The notes beneath the pieces are model-generated. The model was not told the DNA's origin and ran no database searches. It worked only from the letters and a program-made list of their open reading frames with translations. A stretch of 64,000 nt of DNA from Fibrobacteria bacterium. Lineage in GTDB: Bacteria; Fibrobacterota; Fibrobacteria; UBA5070. The translations under genes were made by a program, and so were the position numbers. This document shows, one piece after another, positions 17,192-28,067 of the stretch (the stretch's first letter is position 1; each line of letters begins with the position of its first letter). The stretch spans positions 62,001-126,000 of the forward strand of contig JACKCV010000001.1 of the NCBI GenBank assembly GCA_020633825.1, given 5' to 3'.

Positions 17192-18492
17192 AATTCCGGT
17201 TTGTCGTCCTCGGGTCGGCGCTCCTGAGCGGATGCGGCTCCATCGCGACGCCCCAGAGGGTGGCCGGCGGCACGAGCTCCACGGGGAATTCCTTGGCCGT
17301 GCGGGTGGTGGACGCGAATGGATCTCCCGCCGTGGGGGATTCCGTCCTGGTTCGTCCGGATTCTCTCGTCCCCTCGATCGCGAGCACCCGAGCCGTGAAG
17401 ACCGACGCCGAGGGCATGGCTCGTTTCACGGATCTCGCCGACGGATCGTGGGTGGTCGAAGCGCGCGGCGACTCCACGGGTCGGATACTGCGCTTGGGTT
17501 TGGCGGGTGAGGAGGCCCCCTTCCTCGACCTGAAAATGGGCACCTACGGGACCCTTTCGGGGACCGTGGTTCTCCCGGACGGCGACGTTCCCGGCACGGC
17601 CTTCCTGCGGGGAACCGGTCAGACCGCGAAAACCGGGGATTCCGGCACCTTCGAATTCCACCGCGTGAGCCCCGGAGAGCAGATCGCGGTCGCCCTGCCG
17701 AACCCGGATGGATCCCTGGGAGTCGCGACCTGGGAGCCCGGGGAGGTGAAGCCCGGGGCGAAACTGGTGCTGCCGGCCCGGGTCCCGATCCTTCCCAGGA
17801 ACGAGGCCTGGCGGTTGGTCTGGACAGATGAATTCGAAGGGTTCGACCGGGTGACCTGGGGATTCGATACCGGGGACGGATGCCCCGAACTGTGCGCCTG
17901 GGGGAATGGCTCGCTCCAATCCTTCGATTCCTCCCATGTCCTGTTGCGAGACGGGGCGTTGGTGCTGCGGGCCGAGCGGACTTCCGAAGGTTGGCGATCC
18001 GGCAGCGTGCAAAGCCGGGGGCGGCGGGAATTCCAGGAAGGGCGCTTCGAATTCCGCGCGCGCTTCCCGTCGGTTCCAGGGGCTTGGGCTCTGATCAGCC
18101 TCCAGGGCGATTCCACCGCGGGTCCCGTGTGGCCTGACGGAGGAGCCATCGATGTCGCGGGCCTGTGGGGACATCGTCCCGAGGCCCTCATGGGAATCGC
18201 CCACCTTGGAGATTCCAGCGGAGAGAGCCTGCATCCGGGAACCGAGTTGGTCGATTCGGCCGGCTGGGCGGATCGGTGGGTCGAGTTCGCCGTCGAGTGG
18301 TCCCCGGCGGGAATCGTGTGGATCGCCGATGATCGCGTCTTCCACCGCATCGCGGGAGGAAGACCCTTCGACCATCCCTTCTACCTGTCGCTGCGCCTGG
18401 GCGTTGGAGGGGACGGCAACGTCGCCCCCGACAGTCTCCAGGAACCCTTCGAAATGCTGGTCGACCGGGTACGGATCTTCCGTCGCCCTTGA
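17188..18492 (+). CDS. GH16-like lipoprotein lacking both catalytic glutamates
   Basis: 434 residues. Lipoprotein signal with lipobox LLSGC, two beta-sandwich segments (about 25-195), then a C-terminal GH16 jelly roll (about 205-430). The fold is clear: DEFEG opening, QSRGRREFQEGRFEFRARFP, WVEFAVEWSPAGIVWIADD and a PFDHPFYLSLRLGVGG strand. The active-site motif should read G-E-I-D-I-x-E. Here it is G-A320-I-D322-V-A-G325, so nucleophile and acid/base are both replaced while the central Asp is kept. It is therefore predicted not to hydrolyse glucan but may bind it. The GTG start overlaps the regulator stop, and the GH81 glucanase follows. Confidence 0.82.
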   Translation: MKFRFVVLGSALLSGCGSIATPQRVAGGTSSTGNSLAVRVVDANGSPAVGDSVLVRPDSLVPSIASTRAVKTDAEGMARFTDLADGSWVVEARGDSTGRILRLGLAGEEAPFLDLKMGTYGTLSGTVVLPDGDVPGTAFLRGTGQTAKTGDSGTFEFHRVSPGEQIAVALPNPDGSLGVATWEPGEVKPGAKLVLPARVPILPRNEAWRLVWTDEFEGFDRVTWGFDTGDGCPELCAWGNGSLQSFDSSHVLLRDGALVLRAERTSEGWRSGSVQSRGRREFQEGRFEFRARFPSVPGAWALISLQGDSTAGPVWPDGGAIDVAGLWGHRPEALMGIAHLGDSSGESLHPGTELVDSAGWADRWVEFAVEWSPAGIVWIADDRVFHRIAGGRPFDHPFYLSLRLGVGGDGNVAPDSLQEPFEMLVDRVRIFRRP

Positions 18493-18518
18493 ATTCCACT
18501 CCATCCCGGGACGTCTCG

Positions 18519-21500
18519 ATGCCCACACCCTTCCTGTCGAGGTTCGCACCTCTGTTGCTGGTCTCCTCCCTGGCCTGGAGCCAAATTCCCGTTCCCGCCG
18601 GATCGGGAAGCTACGCCTCCTTCCCACCGCCCCAGGCCGGGGCCGGGGTCGATTCCTTCGAACGACTTTCCCGGCTGGATGTCCGCCCCGGGGAACGGCG
18701 CGCGATTCCCACCAACGATTGGTGGACCGACGTGCTGGTCAGCGCGTTCGCGGGGGATCTCTGGGCGCATCCGCTGGTGGCCGATCCCGACGAGCGCGGG
18801 GTCCGGGTCTGGTTCCCCACCGAACCCGCCGACGACGGCAACGGCATGAAACGAGGCGATCCGATCCGGATCGCCGGCGCGGGATTCGCCCCCACGCGCG
18901 ACCTGGCCTGGGACTGGGGGGATTGGCACGTCGTCGTCCGCCTGGAAGACGGCGACAAGCACCTGGACATGACGCTCCTGCGCGGATCCCCGGTGGTGTG
19001 GTTCGAGGTGTCGGGGTTCTCCCCCCGTCTGGAATTGCCCGCGGGCATGGTTCCCCGATCCTCGACGGGAACGGTCCTGGGCGGCGAAAAGGTGGCGACC
19101 GACCGGCTGGTCCTGGTGAAGGAATCCAAGGCCATCGGCGTGCAGCTTCCGGAAGGGGCGACGGTTTCCTTTTCGGCGGGGATCCTCTCCCTCGACCTCC
19201 CGCCGGAAGGGGGATGGCTCTCCCTGGCGTCCCTTCCGGCCGCGACCGACCTGGACGCCTGGCGGGAGTGGGCCGTGGTGGTGCCGCGAAGCAGCGTGGT
19301 CTCCTGGAGGAGGAAGGCTCCTGCGACGATGCGGGTGGAGTACGCCATCTCGGGGCAGGATTTGTCCGGAAAGGGAGGAACGAACCTGCTGCAGGCCTTT
19401 CCTCCCCATGCGTGGCGGGACGCGTCCTCCGCCCCCGCTTGGCGCAAGGAGGCCTGGCGGAGCCCCAGGGGACTGCTGAAGGCCGCCCTGGGCAGGTCGT
19501 TCGTCTTCGAATACGCTTCCGCAGGCATCCTCCCCGATTACGGGAATGCGGAGCCCGACCCCGAAGGGGAGGCGAATCCCTGGAACCGCGAGGTCCAGGA
19601 CGCGATGGTTTCGAACTACCTGGGCAAGGCCACCTACGGCGCCGACACCTACTGGGGCGGGAAGGACCTGGTCCTGCTGGCCAAGCACGCGCTGTTCGCC
19701 AGCCGCACCCGCCATCCCGACGCCCAGGCCCTGCTGCGCAAGGCCGAGGAGGCCCTGGCCGACTGGCTCACCTGGACTCCGGGCGAGAAGGCGCACTACT
19801 TCGCGTGGTATCCCCGCTGGAAGGGATTGGTCGGATTCGAGGAGTCGTACGGGTCGTCCCAGTTCACCGACAACCATTTCCACTACGGATACCTGGTGCA
19901 CGCCGCGGCCCTGGTGGGGATGCTCGATCCGCGCTTCGTGCAATCCTACGGCCCCATGCTGCGCAAGGTGGCGGCCCAGTACGCCAACTGGGATCGGCAG
20001 GATTCTTCCTTGCCGTTCCTGCGCACCTTCGAGCCCTGGACGGGACACTCCTACGCCGGAGGCACCAGCTCGCCCGGAGGGAACAACCAGGAATCGACCT
20101 CGGAGGCGATGCAATCCTGGATCGGTCTCCATCTGCTGGGGTCCGTGCTGGGGGATACCGCCATGCGCGACGCGGGGCAGTTCGGATACATGATGGAAAG
20201 CCGAGCCACCATGGAATACTGGTTCGACTGGAAGGGAGGGAACTTCGCTCCCGGGTGGGCGCATTCCAACGTCGGGATCGTGTTCGACGGGGGCTTGGTG
20301 TACGGGACCTGGTTCAGCGGGAATCCCCTCCACATCCATGCCATCCAGTACCTCCCGATGTGCCCGGGCTTCCAGTACCTCGCCCGCGACACGGCCTGGG
20401 CGCGAAGGGAATACGGGGACATGCAGCGCGAGGCGTCCGCGGCCGAAGGCTACACGGATGAAACCGACTACGGGGACGATTGGGCCAACGTGGCCTTCTC
20501 CTTCCGCCAGCTCTTCGAACCCGCGCAGGTGTGCAGGAGGTTCGACCAGGACCGCAAAGCCGGCGCCGGGTGGACGCGCGAGGCCAATGCGACGGCGACC
20601 TACGCCTACGCGCACGCCAACCGGCAGCTCGGTCCCGTCGCCTGGGAGTACACCTACAGCCTCCCCTCGGCGATGGGATTCCGCAAGGACGGACGGGTGA
20701 CCCACGTGGTCTGGAACCCGTCCTCGCAGGAAGCGGTCTGCGAGGTCCTTCGGGAAGGGGTCCCGGTGGGGACGATCCGGATTCCCGCCCGGACGGTGGT
20801 GCGCCATCGCATGGACGCGAAACTCGCCGCCCTGCGCATCGAGGCTCCCGGAAAGACGCTTTCCGACAAGGTTCCGACCCGCCTGGGCGTGGTGGGAGTC
20901 GACCAGTACGGAGCGACCATCGACGTTCCGGTCGCGACGTGGTCCTCCTCCACGGGGTCCATCGACGCGACGGGTCTGTTCACCCCCTCGGGGGCGACGG
21001 ATTCCGTCGTGATCAGGGTCCGCTCCGGGGAGATGGAAACCTCCCTCCGGATCCGGACGGGGGAGCTCCCGACCCTGGCGAAGTTGCGGATCCATCCCGC
21101 CTACGTCCAGATGTTGAAGGGCGCGGAGAGACCTCTTTCGATCCGGGGGATGGATCAATACGGTGACCCGGTCTCCGCCGGGGAGGTGACGTGGACCGTG
21201 CGCGGTCCGGTGGTCCTGTCGGGGAACAAGGTCGCCGGGACCGGGACCGGAACGGGATGGGTCGTGGCCTCCGCCGGAGCGGTTACCGATTCGATCCCGG
21301 TGGACGTGTACGACCACCTGCTCGATCTATCCGCCGGAGCGAAGATCACCGCCTCCTCCACCCTGGGGACCAACGTCCCGGCCATGGCGATGGACGGCGA
21401 CGCCCGGACGAGGTGGGAAAGCGTCCACGGGATCGATTCCTCCTGGATCCGGTTCGAACTGGACACGGTGGTGCAATTGACCGATTTCGTGGTGTCGTGG

Positions 21501-21986
21501 GAAAACGCGGCCGCCGCCCGCTACCAGGTCCAGGTCTCCGACGATGGATCCACCTGGAGGACCTGGGCCGAGGTCACGGGAGGGGATGGAGGATTGGATT
21601 CCCTGTCCGGGACCGGTCATGGCCGATTCGTCCGCCTCTCGGCCAGCGCCCGGACCACGGCCTACGGCTACTCCATCTGGGAAACCCGGCTGTGGGGTTT
21701 TCCGCGCACCGTCCACAGCGCCCGTCTCGACTCCGACACCCTTTGGGGGACGGATCCCCTTTCCGGAGCCGAATCCCGGGCACGGCACGCGCAGCGACGC
21801 GCCGTGCACGTCGGTGGGCGGGTGTTCCAGGTGGAGATGGCTCCGGAGGAATCGGTTCAGGAGGCCTGGTTGGTCGACTTGCGGGGAAGGACGCTTTCCC
21901 CCGCGTCGTCGGGGCGAGGAATGGCCCTGCTTCGAATCCGCACGGAGCGAAGCGTGAAGTCCATTCCGGTGCTTCTGTCTCGGTAG
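18519..21986 (+). CDS. GH81 endo-beta-1,3-glucanase with Ig-like and F5/8-type C domains
   Basis: 1155 residues from ATG at 18519 (a TTG at 18489 is possible but would bury the signal). Signal peptide MPTPFLSRFAPLLLVSSLAWS. The GH81 catalytic region (about 30-735) has the hallmark DNHFHYGY (Asp451) and NNQESTSEAM (Glu525 and Glu529), so it looks active, unlike the GH16 neighbour. Two bacterial Ig-like modules (about 770-930) follow, then an F5/8 type C (CBM32-like) domain (about 940-1070). The final 80 residues resemble a type IX secretion C-terminal sorting domain (AWLVDLRGRTL). Likely secreted to degrade beta-1,3-glucan such as laminarin or fungal walls. Confidence 0.9.
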   Translation: MPTPFLSRFAPLLLVSSLAWSQIPVPAGSGSYASFPPPQAGAGVDSFERLSRLDVRPGERRAIPTNDWWTDVLVSAFAGDLWAHPLVADPDERGVRVWFPTEPADDGNGMKRGDPIRIAGAGFAPTRDLAWDWGDWHVVVRLEDGDKHLDMTLLRGSPVVWFEVSGFSPRLELPAGMVPRSSTGTVLGGEKVATDRLVLVKESKAIGVQLPEGATVSFSAGILSLDLPPEGGWLSLASLPAATDLDAWREWAVVVPRSSVVSWRRKAPATMRVEYAISGQDLSGKGGTNLLQAFPPHAWRDASSAPAWRKEAWRSPRGLLKAALGRSFVFEYASAGILPDYGNAEPDPEGEANPWNREVQDAMVSNYLGKATYGADTYWGGKDLVLLAKHALFASRTRHPDAQALLRKAEEALADWLTWTPGEKAHYFAWYPRWKGLVGFEESYGSSQFTDNHFHYGYLVHAAALVGMLDPRFVQSYGPMLRKVAAQYANWDRQDSSLPFLRTFEPWTGHSYAGGTSSPGGNNQESTSEAMQSWIGLHLLGSVLGDTAMRDAGQFGYMMESRATMEYWFDWKGGNFAPGWAHSNVGIVFDGGLVYGTWFSGNPLHIHAIQYLPMCPGFQYLARDTAWARREYGDMQREASAAEGYTDETDYGDDWANVAFSFRQLFEPAQVCRRFDQDRKAGAGWTREANATATYAYAHANRQLGPVAWEYTYSLPSAMGFRKDGRVTHVVWNPSSQEAVCEVLREGVPVGTIRIPARTVVRHRMDAKLAALRIEAPGKTLSDKVPTRLGVVGVDQYGATIDVPVATWSSSTGSIDATGLFTPSGATDSVVIRVRSGEMETSLRIRTGELPTLAKLRIHPAYVQMLKGAERPLSIRGMDQYGDPVSAGEVTWTVRGPVVLSGNKVAGTGTGTGWVVASAGAVTDSIPVDVYDHLLDLSAGAKITASSTLGTNVPAMAMDGDARTRWESVHGIDSSWIRFELDTVVQLTDFVVSWENAAAARYQVQVSDDGSTWRTWAEVTGGDGGLDSLSGTGHGRFVRLSASARTTAYGYSIWETRLWGFPRTVHSARLDSDTLWGTDPLSGAESRARHAQRRAVHVGGRVFQVEMAPEESVQEAWLVDLRGRTLSPASSGRGMALLRIRTERSVKSIPVLLSR

Positions 21987-22166
21987 CTTGGGTGGGTTTG
22001 GAGAGGGGTGGAGCTCGGTGATCCATGCCGGACCGAACCTTCCGCCTCTCCTGCGAGGTCCCCGGGGCTGCGGGGGATCTTTGGGTTTCCGGGGCCTTCT
22101 TCTCCCGTTGCGCTGGACGGGAGAAGTGCGGACTTGTAGACGTATCGGGACTCAAAGGAGATCGAC

Positions 22167-22655
22167 ATGCCATCCATCCAGGATTTTTCCGTTCCCGCCC
22201 TCACCGGAGGAGAGATCCGGCTTTCCGAGCACGCCGGGCGGGTCCTGCTGCTGGTGAACACCGCCAGCAAATGCGGATTCACCCCCCAGTACGACGGTCT
22301 GGAGAAACTGCACCGGGAGTATGCCTCCCGTGGTCTTTCCGTGATCGGATTCCCGTGCGACCAGTTCAAGCACCAGGAGCCGGGTTCCCCCGAGGAAATC
22401 GCCGAATTCTGCCGAAGGAACCACGGGGTGACCTTCCCCCTGTCGGCCAAGATCGACGTCAACGGGAAGGGCGCGCACCCGTTGTGGGAATGGCTGCGAT
22501 CCCAGAAAGGCGGCCTGCTCGGCTGGCTGGGACGGAACGAGGTCCGATGGAATTTCACCAAGTTCCTGGTGGATCGCCAAGGGGTGGTGGTGGCGAGGTA
22601 CGGATCGGCCACGCGTCCCGAGGAGATCGCCTCGAAGATCGAATCGCTGCTCTGA
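22167..22655 (+). CDS. Glutathione peroxidase family thiol peroxidase
   Basis: 162 residues with AAAGGAG before the ATG. The catalytic motif is NTASKCGFTPQY, with Cys in place of selenocysteine, followed by FPCDQFKHQEPG and the WNFTKFLVD block. Cys-type bacterial members usually draw electrons from thioredoxin and reduce hydroperoxides. Convergent with the lipoprotein at 22671, only 15 bases apart. Confidence 0.94.
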   Translation: MPSIQDFSVPALTGGEIRLSEHAGRVLLLVNTASKCGFTPQYDGLEKLHREYASRGLSVIGFPCDQFKHQEPGSPEEIAEFCRRNHGVTFPLSAKIDVNGKGAHPLWEWLRSQKGGLLGWLGRNEVRWNFTKFLVDRQGVVVARYGSATRPEEIASKIESLL

Positions 22656-22670
22656 CGCCCCGCCCGGGGA

Positions 22671-23117
22671 TCAGTTCACCACGCCGATGCAGTCGCTCCT
22701 GGTTCCCAGGAAGGTGTCATCCGGCGAGTACTGGTCGGTGAAGACGAAGTAGTGTCCACGGGGAACCTTGTTGCCGGAATCGTCGCGACCGTCCCACTGC
22801 AGGCGCGTCTCGTAGGAGGGCTGGAGGGGCGACGTGGAGATTTCGGCTTCGCGATGGGCGACCAGGAGGCCGTCGGTGTCGTAGATGCGCACGACCAATT
22901 TCAGCGTCGTGCCGGTGGTCGCCCCCGAGGGGGTGGAGGGAAGGTCCGCACCGGATCGCGCCGGCGGAAGTTCGGGGCACCGTGCGCGCAGCGAGGCCGG
23001 GATGTCGCGCCGCTCCGCGGAGGGCGGGGAGGTGGAATCCTCGCCGCAACCGGAAAGGGCCAGGAGGGTGGTCAGGCAGAGGCCAGGGAGGGTGGTACGC
23101 ATGGGTCGGGTTTTCAT
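22671..23117 (-). CDS. Lipoprotein with FlgD Ig-like fold
   Basis: 148 residues, lipobox LSGC. The C-terminal half (about 70-148) reads as a FlgD-type Ig-like module: LVVRIYDTDGLLVAHRE, then LQWDGRDDSGNKVPRGHYFV. This module is frequent in Fibrobacterota and related phyla at the ends of secreted proteins. ATG at 23102 is an alternative start. Probably a periplasmic or surface protein; role unknown. Confidence 0.7.
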   Translation of the reverse strand: MKTRPMRTTLPGLCLTTLLALSGCGEDSTSPPSAERRDIPASLRARCPELPPARSGADLPSTPSGATTGTTLKLVVRIYDTDGLLVAHREAEISTSPLQPSYETRLQWDGRDDSGNKVPRGHYFVFTDQYSPDDTFLGTRSDCIGVVN

Positions 23118-23244
23118 GGGGGGGAGAGCGGGGAGCGGTGCGGGAGGGGAGGCGAGGATCCCGCCCCGGAGGGCAGGATCTGTCAGGCAGGGAGGGGCGT
23201 AGCCGAGACGGGGGGAGGTGCCCCTCCCCCGCCCTTCGGAGGAA

Positions 23245-23664
23245 TCAGGCCGATGGGGGTTCGGATTCGGGTGCGGGCAGGAATTCCAGGAGGAGCTTGA
23301 CCAGGATCCCGGAGAGGACGGACACGACCCCCCAGAAGGTGGCCGGCCGGTGCAGGTTCATGGTCGCGGCCTCGAGGACGAAACCCCTCAGGAAGAGCAG
23401 GCTCGATGCGAGGAGGAGGAGCGATGCCGCGGCATCGACGGCCTTGCGGACCCCGCCGAAGATGCGAGGCCGGCGCCGGTAAAGCGACAAATTCAGGAGT
23501 GCGGAAAGCAGGATGTAGATGTGGGACGAGCGGTAGAGCAGCCGCACCGCATCGTCCCCGTGGTAGAGGGCGGGAAACCCGGTCTTCATGTACCAACCCG
23601 TCGCGAGGAACACCACGAGGAAGATCGTGCCCCAGACCAGATGGATCGTGCTGAAGGATTTCAT
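23245..23664 (-). CDS. Small integral membrane protein, unknown function
   Basis: 139 residues with four hydrophobic helices (about 7-25, 45-60, 80-98, 110-128) and an early Trp/Tyr/His-containing loop. GGGAG precedes the ATG. It lies downstream of ettA on the same strand, about 100 bases away. No family recognised. Confidence 0.6.
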   Translation of the reverse strand: MKSFSTIHLVWGTIFLVVFLATGWYMKTGFPALYHGDDAVRLLYRSSHIYILLSALLNLSLYRRRPRIFGGVRKAVDAAASLLLLASSLLFLRGFVLEAATMNLHRPATFWGVVSVLSGILVKLLLEFLPAPESEPPSA

Positions 23665-23763
23665 GCGTCTCCCACTTGGATGCGAAACCGGGCTTCCGGG
23701 GAATCCGGGCCCGGGGAGGGGCGGAGTTCCGTCCAGGAATCCCCGCCATCCTCCGGATGGATC

Positions 23764-25452
<1,689 letters not shown>

Positions 25453-25643
25453 GGAATCCTCGGTCGGCTGGGAGAGGGGGGGCGTTCGTCCGCAGCGGAC
25501 GAGTGCACCGTTCTAGCAGACCAAACCTAGATCCGCCCGCTCCACTCGTTGCCCCTCCCCGATGTCTCGGGCGATGCGTCCCAACACGGAAGAGCCTGCC
25601 GCGAGGGCGGGACGAAACGAAGCCGCACCTGGCTGGCCGGGGA

Positions 25644-26057
25644 TCAGGCGTTGCGGGTTCCCAGGGGAATGTCCGAGGGGGGATCGTCGCGCCGACCGGT
25701 CTGGCGGCGGAAGCGTCGGGCTTCCATCAGCTCGAGTTTGGAGCCCGCGGGATCGAAGAAGGTGCAGATGGTGCCCCAGTCGAAATGGTCGACCCAGGCT
25801 TCCACTCCGGCCGCACGCAACGCCGAGGCTTCGGACTCGACATCGGTGACGTTCAGGCGAATCACCAAGCTGGGACTTGGCGGGACTTCGCTGGTGGAAT
25901 CGGGAGGCTCGACCAGGATATAGGAGCTGCCGATTCCCAGGCAGGTGACCGATTCGTTCTGGAACCAGACCGGGAATCCGAGGATTTCCTGGTAGAATCG
26001 GATGCATTCGTTGGTTTTCGGGGTCTTGAGGATGAATCCCATTCGGTCGATGTGCAT
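25644..26057 (-). CDS. VOC (glyoxalase/bleomycin-resistance) family protein
   Basis: 137 residues from ATG at 26057 (GGAG upstream; the frame is open further but unsupported). It shows the paired beta-alpha-beta-beta-beta modules of the vicinal oxygen chelate fold: TNECIRFYQEILGFPV at the start and FFDPAGSKLELME at the end of the domain, with metal-ligand-like Glu/His positions. The C-terminal 20 residues are basic and non-conserved. Substrate unknown. Confidence 0.85.
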   Translation of the reverse strand: MHIDRMGFILKTPKTNECIRFYQEILGFPVWFQNESVTCLGIGSSYILVEPPDSTSEVPPSPSLVIRLNVTDVESEASALRAAGVEAWVDHFDWGTICTFFDPAGSKLELMEARRFRRQTGRRDDPPSDIPLGTRNA

Positions 26058-26216
26058 CGGAGACTCCAGAAGCGGGGATGAATGACGCGATGACCCTGGA
26101 TCACGGCTCTGGCTCCCGCGTCCCCCAAGGATCGAGGGAGACGGGAACACCATGCAAATGGTTCCACAATCCGAGGGGCAATGCAAGGAGAAGCGCTTCG
26201 GGGAGGAAGGCGCGAC

Positions 26217-26642
26217 TCAGGAATGGTTCGAGGGCGGATTGACCGCGTGCAGCACGTGGGCGAAGGTGGATCGGTGGACCCAGGCCAGGGACAGCTCCAG
26301 GGCCACGAACACCAGGGTGACGGGAAGGCCGACCGGCTCCAGGAAAGCGTGGTAGAGCAAGCTGTTCAGGAAGAACGGGGCCAGCAGAAGGAGGGCCAGG
26401 GGAACGAAGCGATTGGAGATCAGCAGCAGGCCGGTCGAGATCTGGACCAGTGCGATCATGGGCATCATGTACCCGGTGGCGGTCAAGGCTTCGCTGAAGG
26501 CGCGGGCCGCCGGGGCGAGTTCGGGGGGAGGGCTCATGGGGTGGAACAATCCCAGGGAGCCGAAGGCCACCATCGGAAGACCGAGGAGCCATCTTCCGAC
26601 GGCGGGAAGGAACCGGAGGAAGGAGGTCGATGTTCCCGACAT
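26217..26642 (-). CDS. DoxX-like membrane protein
   Basis: 141 residues from ATG at 26642, with AAAGGA upstream. Four predicted helices with the DoxX-type layout: an N-terminal helix with LPMVAFGSLGLF, then ARAFSEALTATGYMMPMIALVQISTGLLL, and a final helix pair. DoxX-like proteins sit in the inner membrane and are linked to redox or sulphur metabolism in some species; nothing here shows a specific role. Confidence 0.7.
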   Translation of the reverse strand: MSGTSTSFLRFLPAVGRWLLGLPMVAFGSLGLFHPMSPPPELAPAARAFSEALTATGYMMPMIALVQISTGLLLISNRFVPLALLLLAPFFLNSLLYHAFLEPVGLPVTLVFVALELSLAWVHRSTFAHVLHAVNPPSNHS

Positions 26643-26747
26643 GGGGGGATCCTTTGCAAGCAGGTGGCTGGAACCGACGATTCCCAAGTGAACACCGATC
26701 GGCGCGAGCCACAAGATAGAGACTGAGGCGCATCCCATGGGCGCGAG

Positions 26748-26782
26748 AAAAAAAGGGACCCGACGATGTCCTCGTCGAGTCC
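26748..26782 (-). terminator. Rho-independent terminator of the Lys/Ala-rich protein gene
   Basis: On the minus strand, an 11-bp stem (GGACTCGACGA paired with TCGTCGGGTCC, one G-T pair, 5-base loop) is followed by a run of seven T residues. It ends about 50 bases after the stop of the gene at 26831-27346. Confidence 0.85.
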
Positions 26783-26830
26783 TCGAATCGCGGCGACTCC
26801 TCCTCCGGCTCGGACCGGAGGGAGCGCGGA

Positions 26831-27346
26831 TCAGTTCTTGAGGGTCTTGATCGCGGCGGCGATCTGCTTCTCGAGGGGAGACCCCGATTTGCGCAGTTCC
26901 TTGCGGGCCGCTTCGAGGGAGGCGAACGCCTCGGAAATCCGAGGGTCGACCGACAGGCTGTAGACGATCCCGTTTTCGCCGACGACGCGTTCGACGGCGT
27001 GGCCGAGGATGCGGACGCGCTCCACTTCGCGCAGGAGGGTGCGAGGATGGAGGGGGAAGCCGCGACGGGTCATTTCCTTGATGACCTTGGCTTCTTCGAG
27101 GGCGGTGGTGGCCTCGCGGAGGGTGTCGATCAGGGCCTTCATCTTCTTGGCCTGGACGGCGTAGGCGCCTTCGCCGCGGTCGAGCTTGGCCTTGGCGACC
27201 TTCTTGGGGGCGGGAGCGGGCTTGGCCGCCTTCACGGGTTTGACGGCTTTCGCGACCTTGGGAGCAGCGGCCTTTGCCGGGGCGGCTGCGGGTTTGGCCG
27301 ACTTGGTCGCCTTCGCGATCTTGGTCTTCGGCTTGATCTTGGCCAT
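26831..27346 (-). CDS. Histone-H1-like Lys/Ala/Pro-rich protein
   Basis: 171 residues. The first 55 residues are a low-complexity Lys/Ala/Pro tail (AKPAAAPAKAAAPKVAK-type repeats), like bacterial histone-H1-like DNA-binding tails. The rest is a compact helical region (about 60-171) with KVIKEMTRRGFPLHPRTLLREVERVRILG. It has the strongest ribosome site of the area (AGGGAGG) and its own terminator, suggesting high expression as a single gene. A nucleoid or RNA-binding role is inferred from composition only. Confidence 0.7.
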   Translation of the reverse strand: MAKIKPKTKIAKATKSAKPAAAPAKAAAPKVAKAVKPVKAAKPAPAPKKVAKAKLDRGEGAYAVQAKKMKALIDTLREATTALEEAKVIKEMTRRGFPLHPRTLLREVERVRILGHAVERVVGENGIVYSLSVDPRISEAFASLEAARKELRKSGSPLEKQIAAAIKTLKN

Positions 27347-27719
27347 TGGGAACCTCCCTTGACGGATTCGCGGCGCCGATATCGGAACGCGCGCGGGGAT
27401 ACACTGCATGATCGCATCATCCAAGCGGCCCGTCAAGGGATGTCATGCGTTTTTTGTCCTCGCCAGAAAACGGCTTTGCGTCGGTCCCGGCGAGCGGAAT
27501 CCGTCCCGCCGGCCGGGAAGGCGCGGGCCAGCCTCCGGCTTGTCCGCAGGCCACCGGCCGGCACCGGCCAGGTGTTCCCGGAGAAGCTCGCAAGGGGGCG
27601 GAAGTCCGTCGGCGCGATGGCGGGATCGGGAACACCCGGCTCCCGGTTCCTCCTCCTTCCGGGCGGAGGGCGCGCCCGGGAGGGGCTCCGATGGACCGAT
27701 TCCTACCTTTATCCCCCAA
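27347..27719. other. Divergent intergenic region with short leader frame before hisE
   Basis: 373 GC-rich bases between the Lys/Ala-rich gene and hisE. They hold an ATG at 27691 after GGGAGGGG that encodes a 10-residue peptide MDRFLPLSPK, whose TGA overlaps the hisE start (AAATGA). A TACCTT box lies at 27704-27709. No other gene is supported. Confidence 0.4.
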
Positions 27720-28067
27720 ATGACGCATGCCGACCGTCCTACAGACACCCTAGAAGCACTGGATCGCGTCCTCGAGGAACGCAAATCCCAGGATCCTTCC
27801 TCCTCCTATGTGGCCAAGCTCTACCACAAGGGGCTCGCGAAGATCCTCGAAAAGGTCGAGGAGGAATCCCGCGAGACCGTGGAAGCCGCCGGGGAAGAGG
27901 GGACCGACCATCTGGTCTACGAGGTCGGCGACCTGTGGTTCCACACTTTGGTCCTGTTGCACCACAAGGGGCGCACCGGACAGGATGTGATGCAGGAACT
28001 CGCCCGTCGCTTCGGTGTCTCTGGTCTCGTCGAAAAAGCCTCCCGCCCTCCCAAGGAACAGCCATGA
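27720..28067 (+). CDS. hisE: Phosphoribosyl-ATP pyrophosphatase HisE
   Basis: 115 residues. The MazG-like core has LEKVEEESRETVEAA (the EExxE metal site) and LVYEVGDLWFHTLVLL. It catalyses step 2 of histidine synthesis, PR-ATP to PR-AMP. It overlaps hisG by ATGA. There is no ribosome site directly before the ATG; the start overlaps the stop of a 10-codon leader frame. HisE and HisG adjacent but apart from other his genes hints that the rest of the pathway is elsewhere. Confidence 0.92.
   Translation: MTHADRPTDTLEALDRVLEERKSQDPSSSYVAKLYHKGLAKILEKVEEESRETVEAAGEEGTDHLVYEVGDLWFHTLVLLHHKGRTGQDVMQELARRFGVSGLVEKASRPPKEQP

Noticed and set aside
18381..21317. Long minus-strand open frame across the GH81 gene
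   Set aside because: Antisense shadow of a clearly recognised glucanase; composition is low-complexity Gly/Arg/Pro.
25453..25643. Extra small gene between ettA and the VOC gene
   Set aside because: Short overlapping frames only, without start signals.
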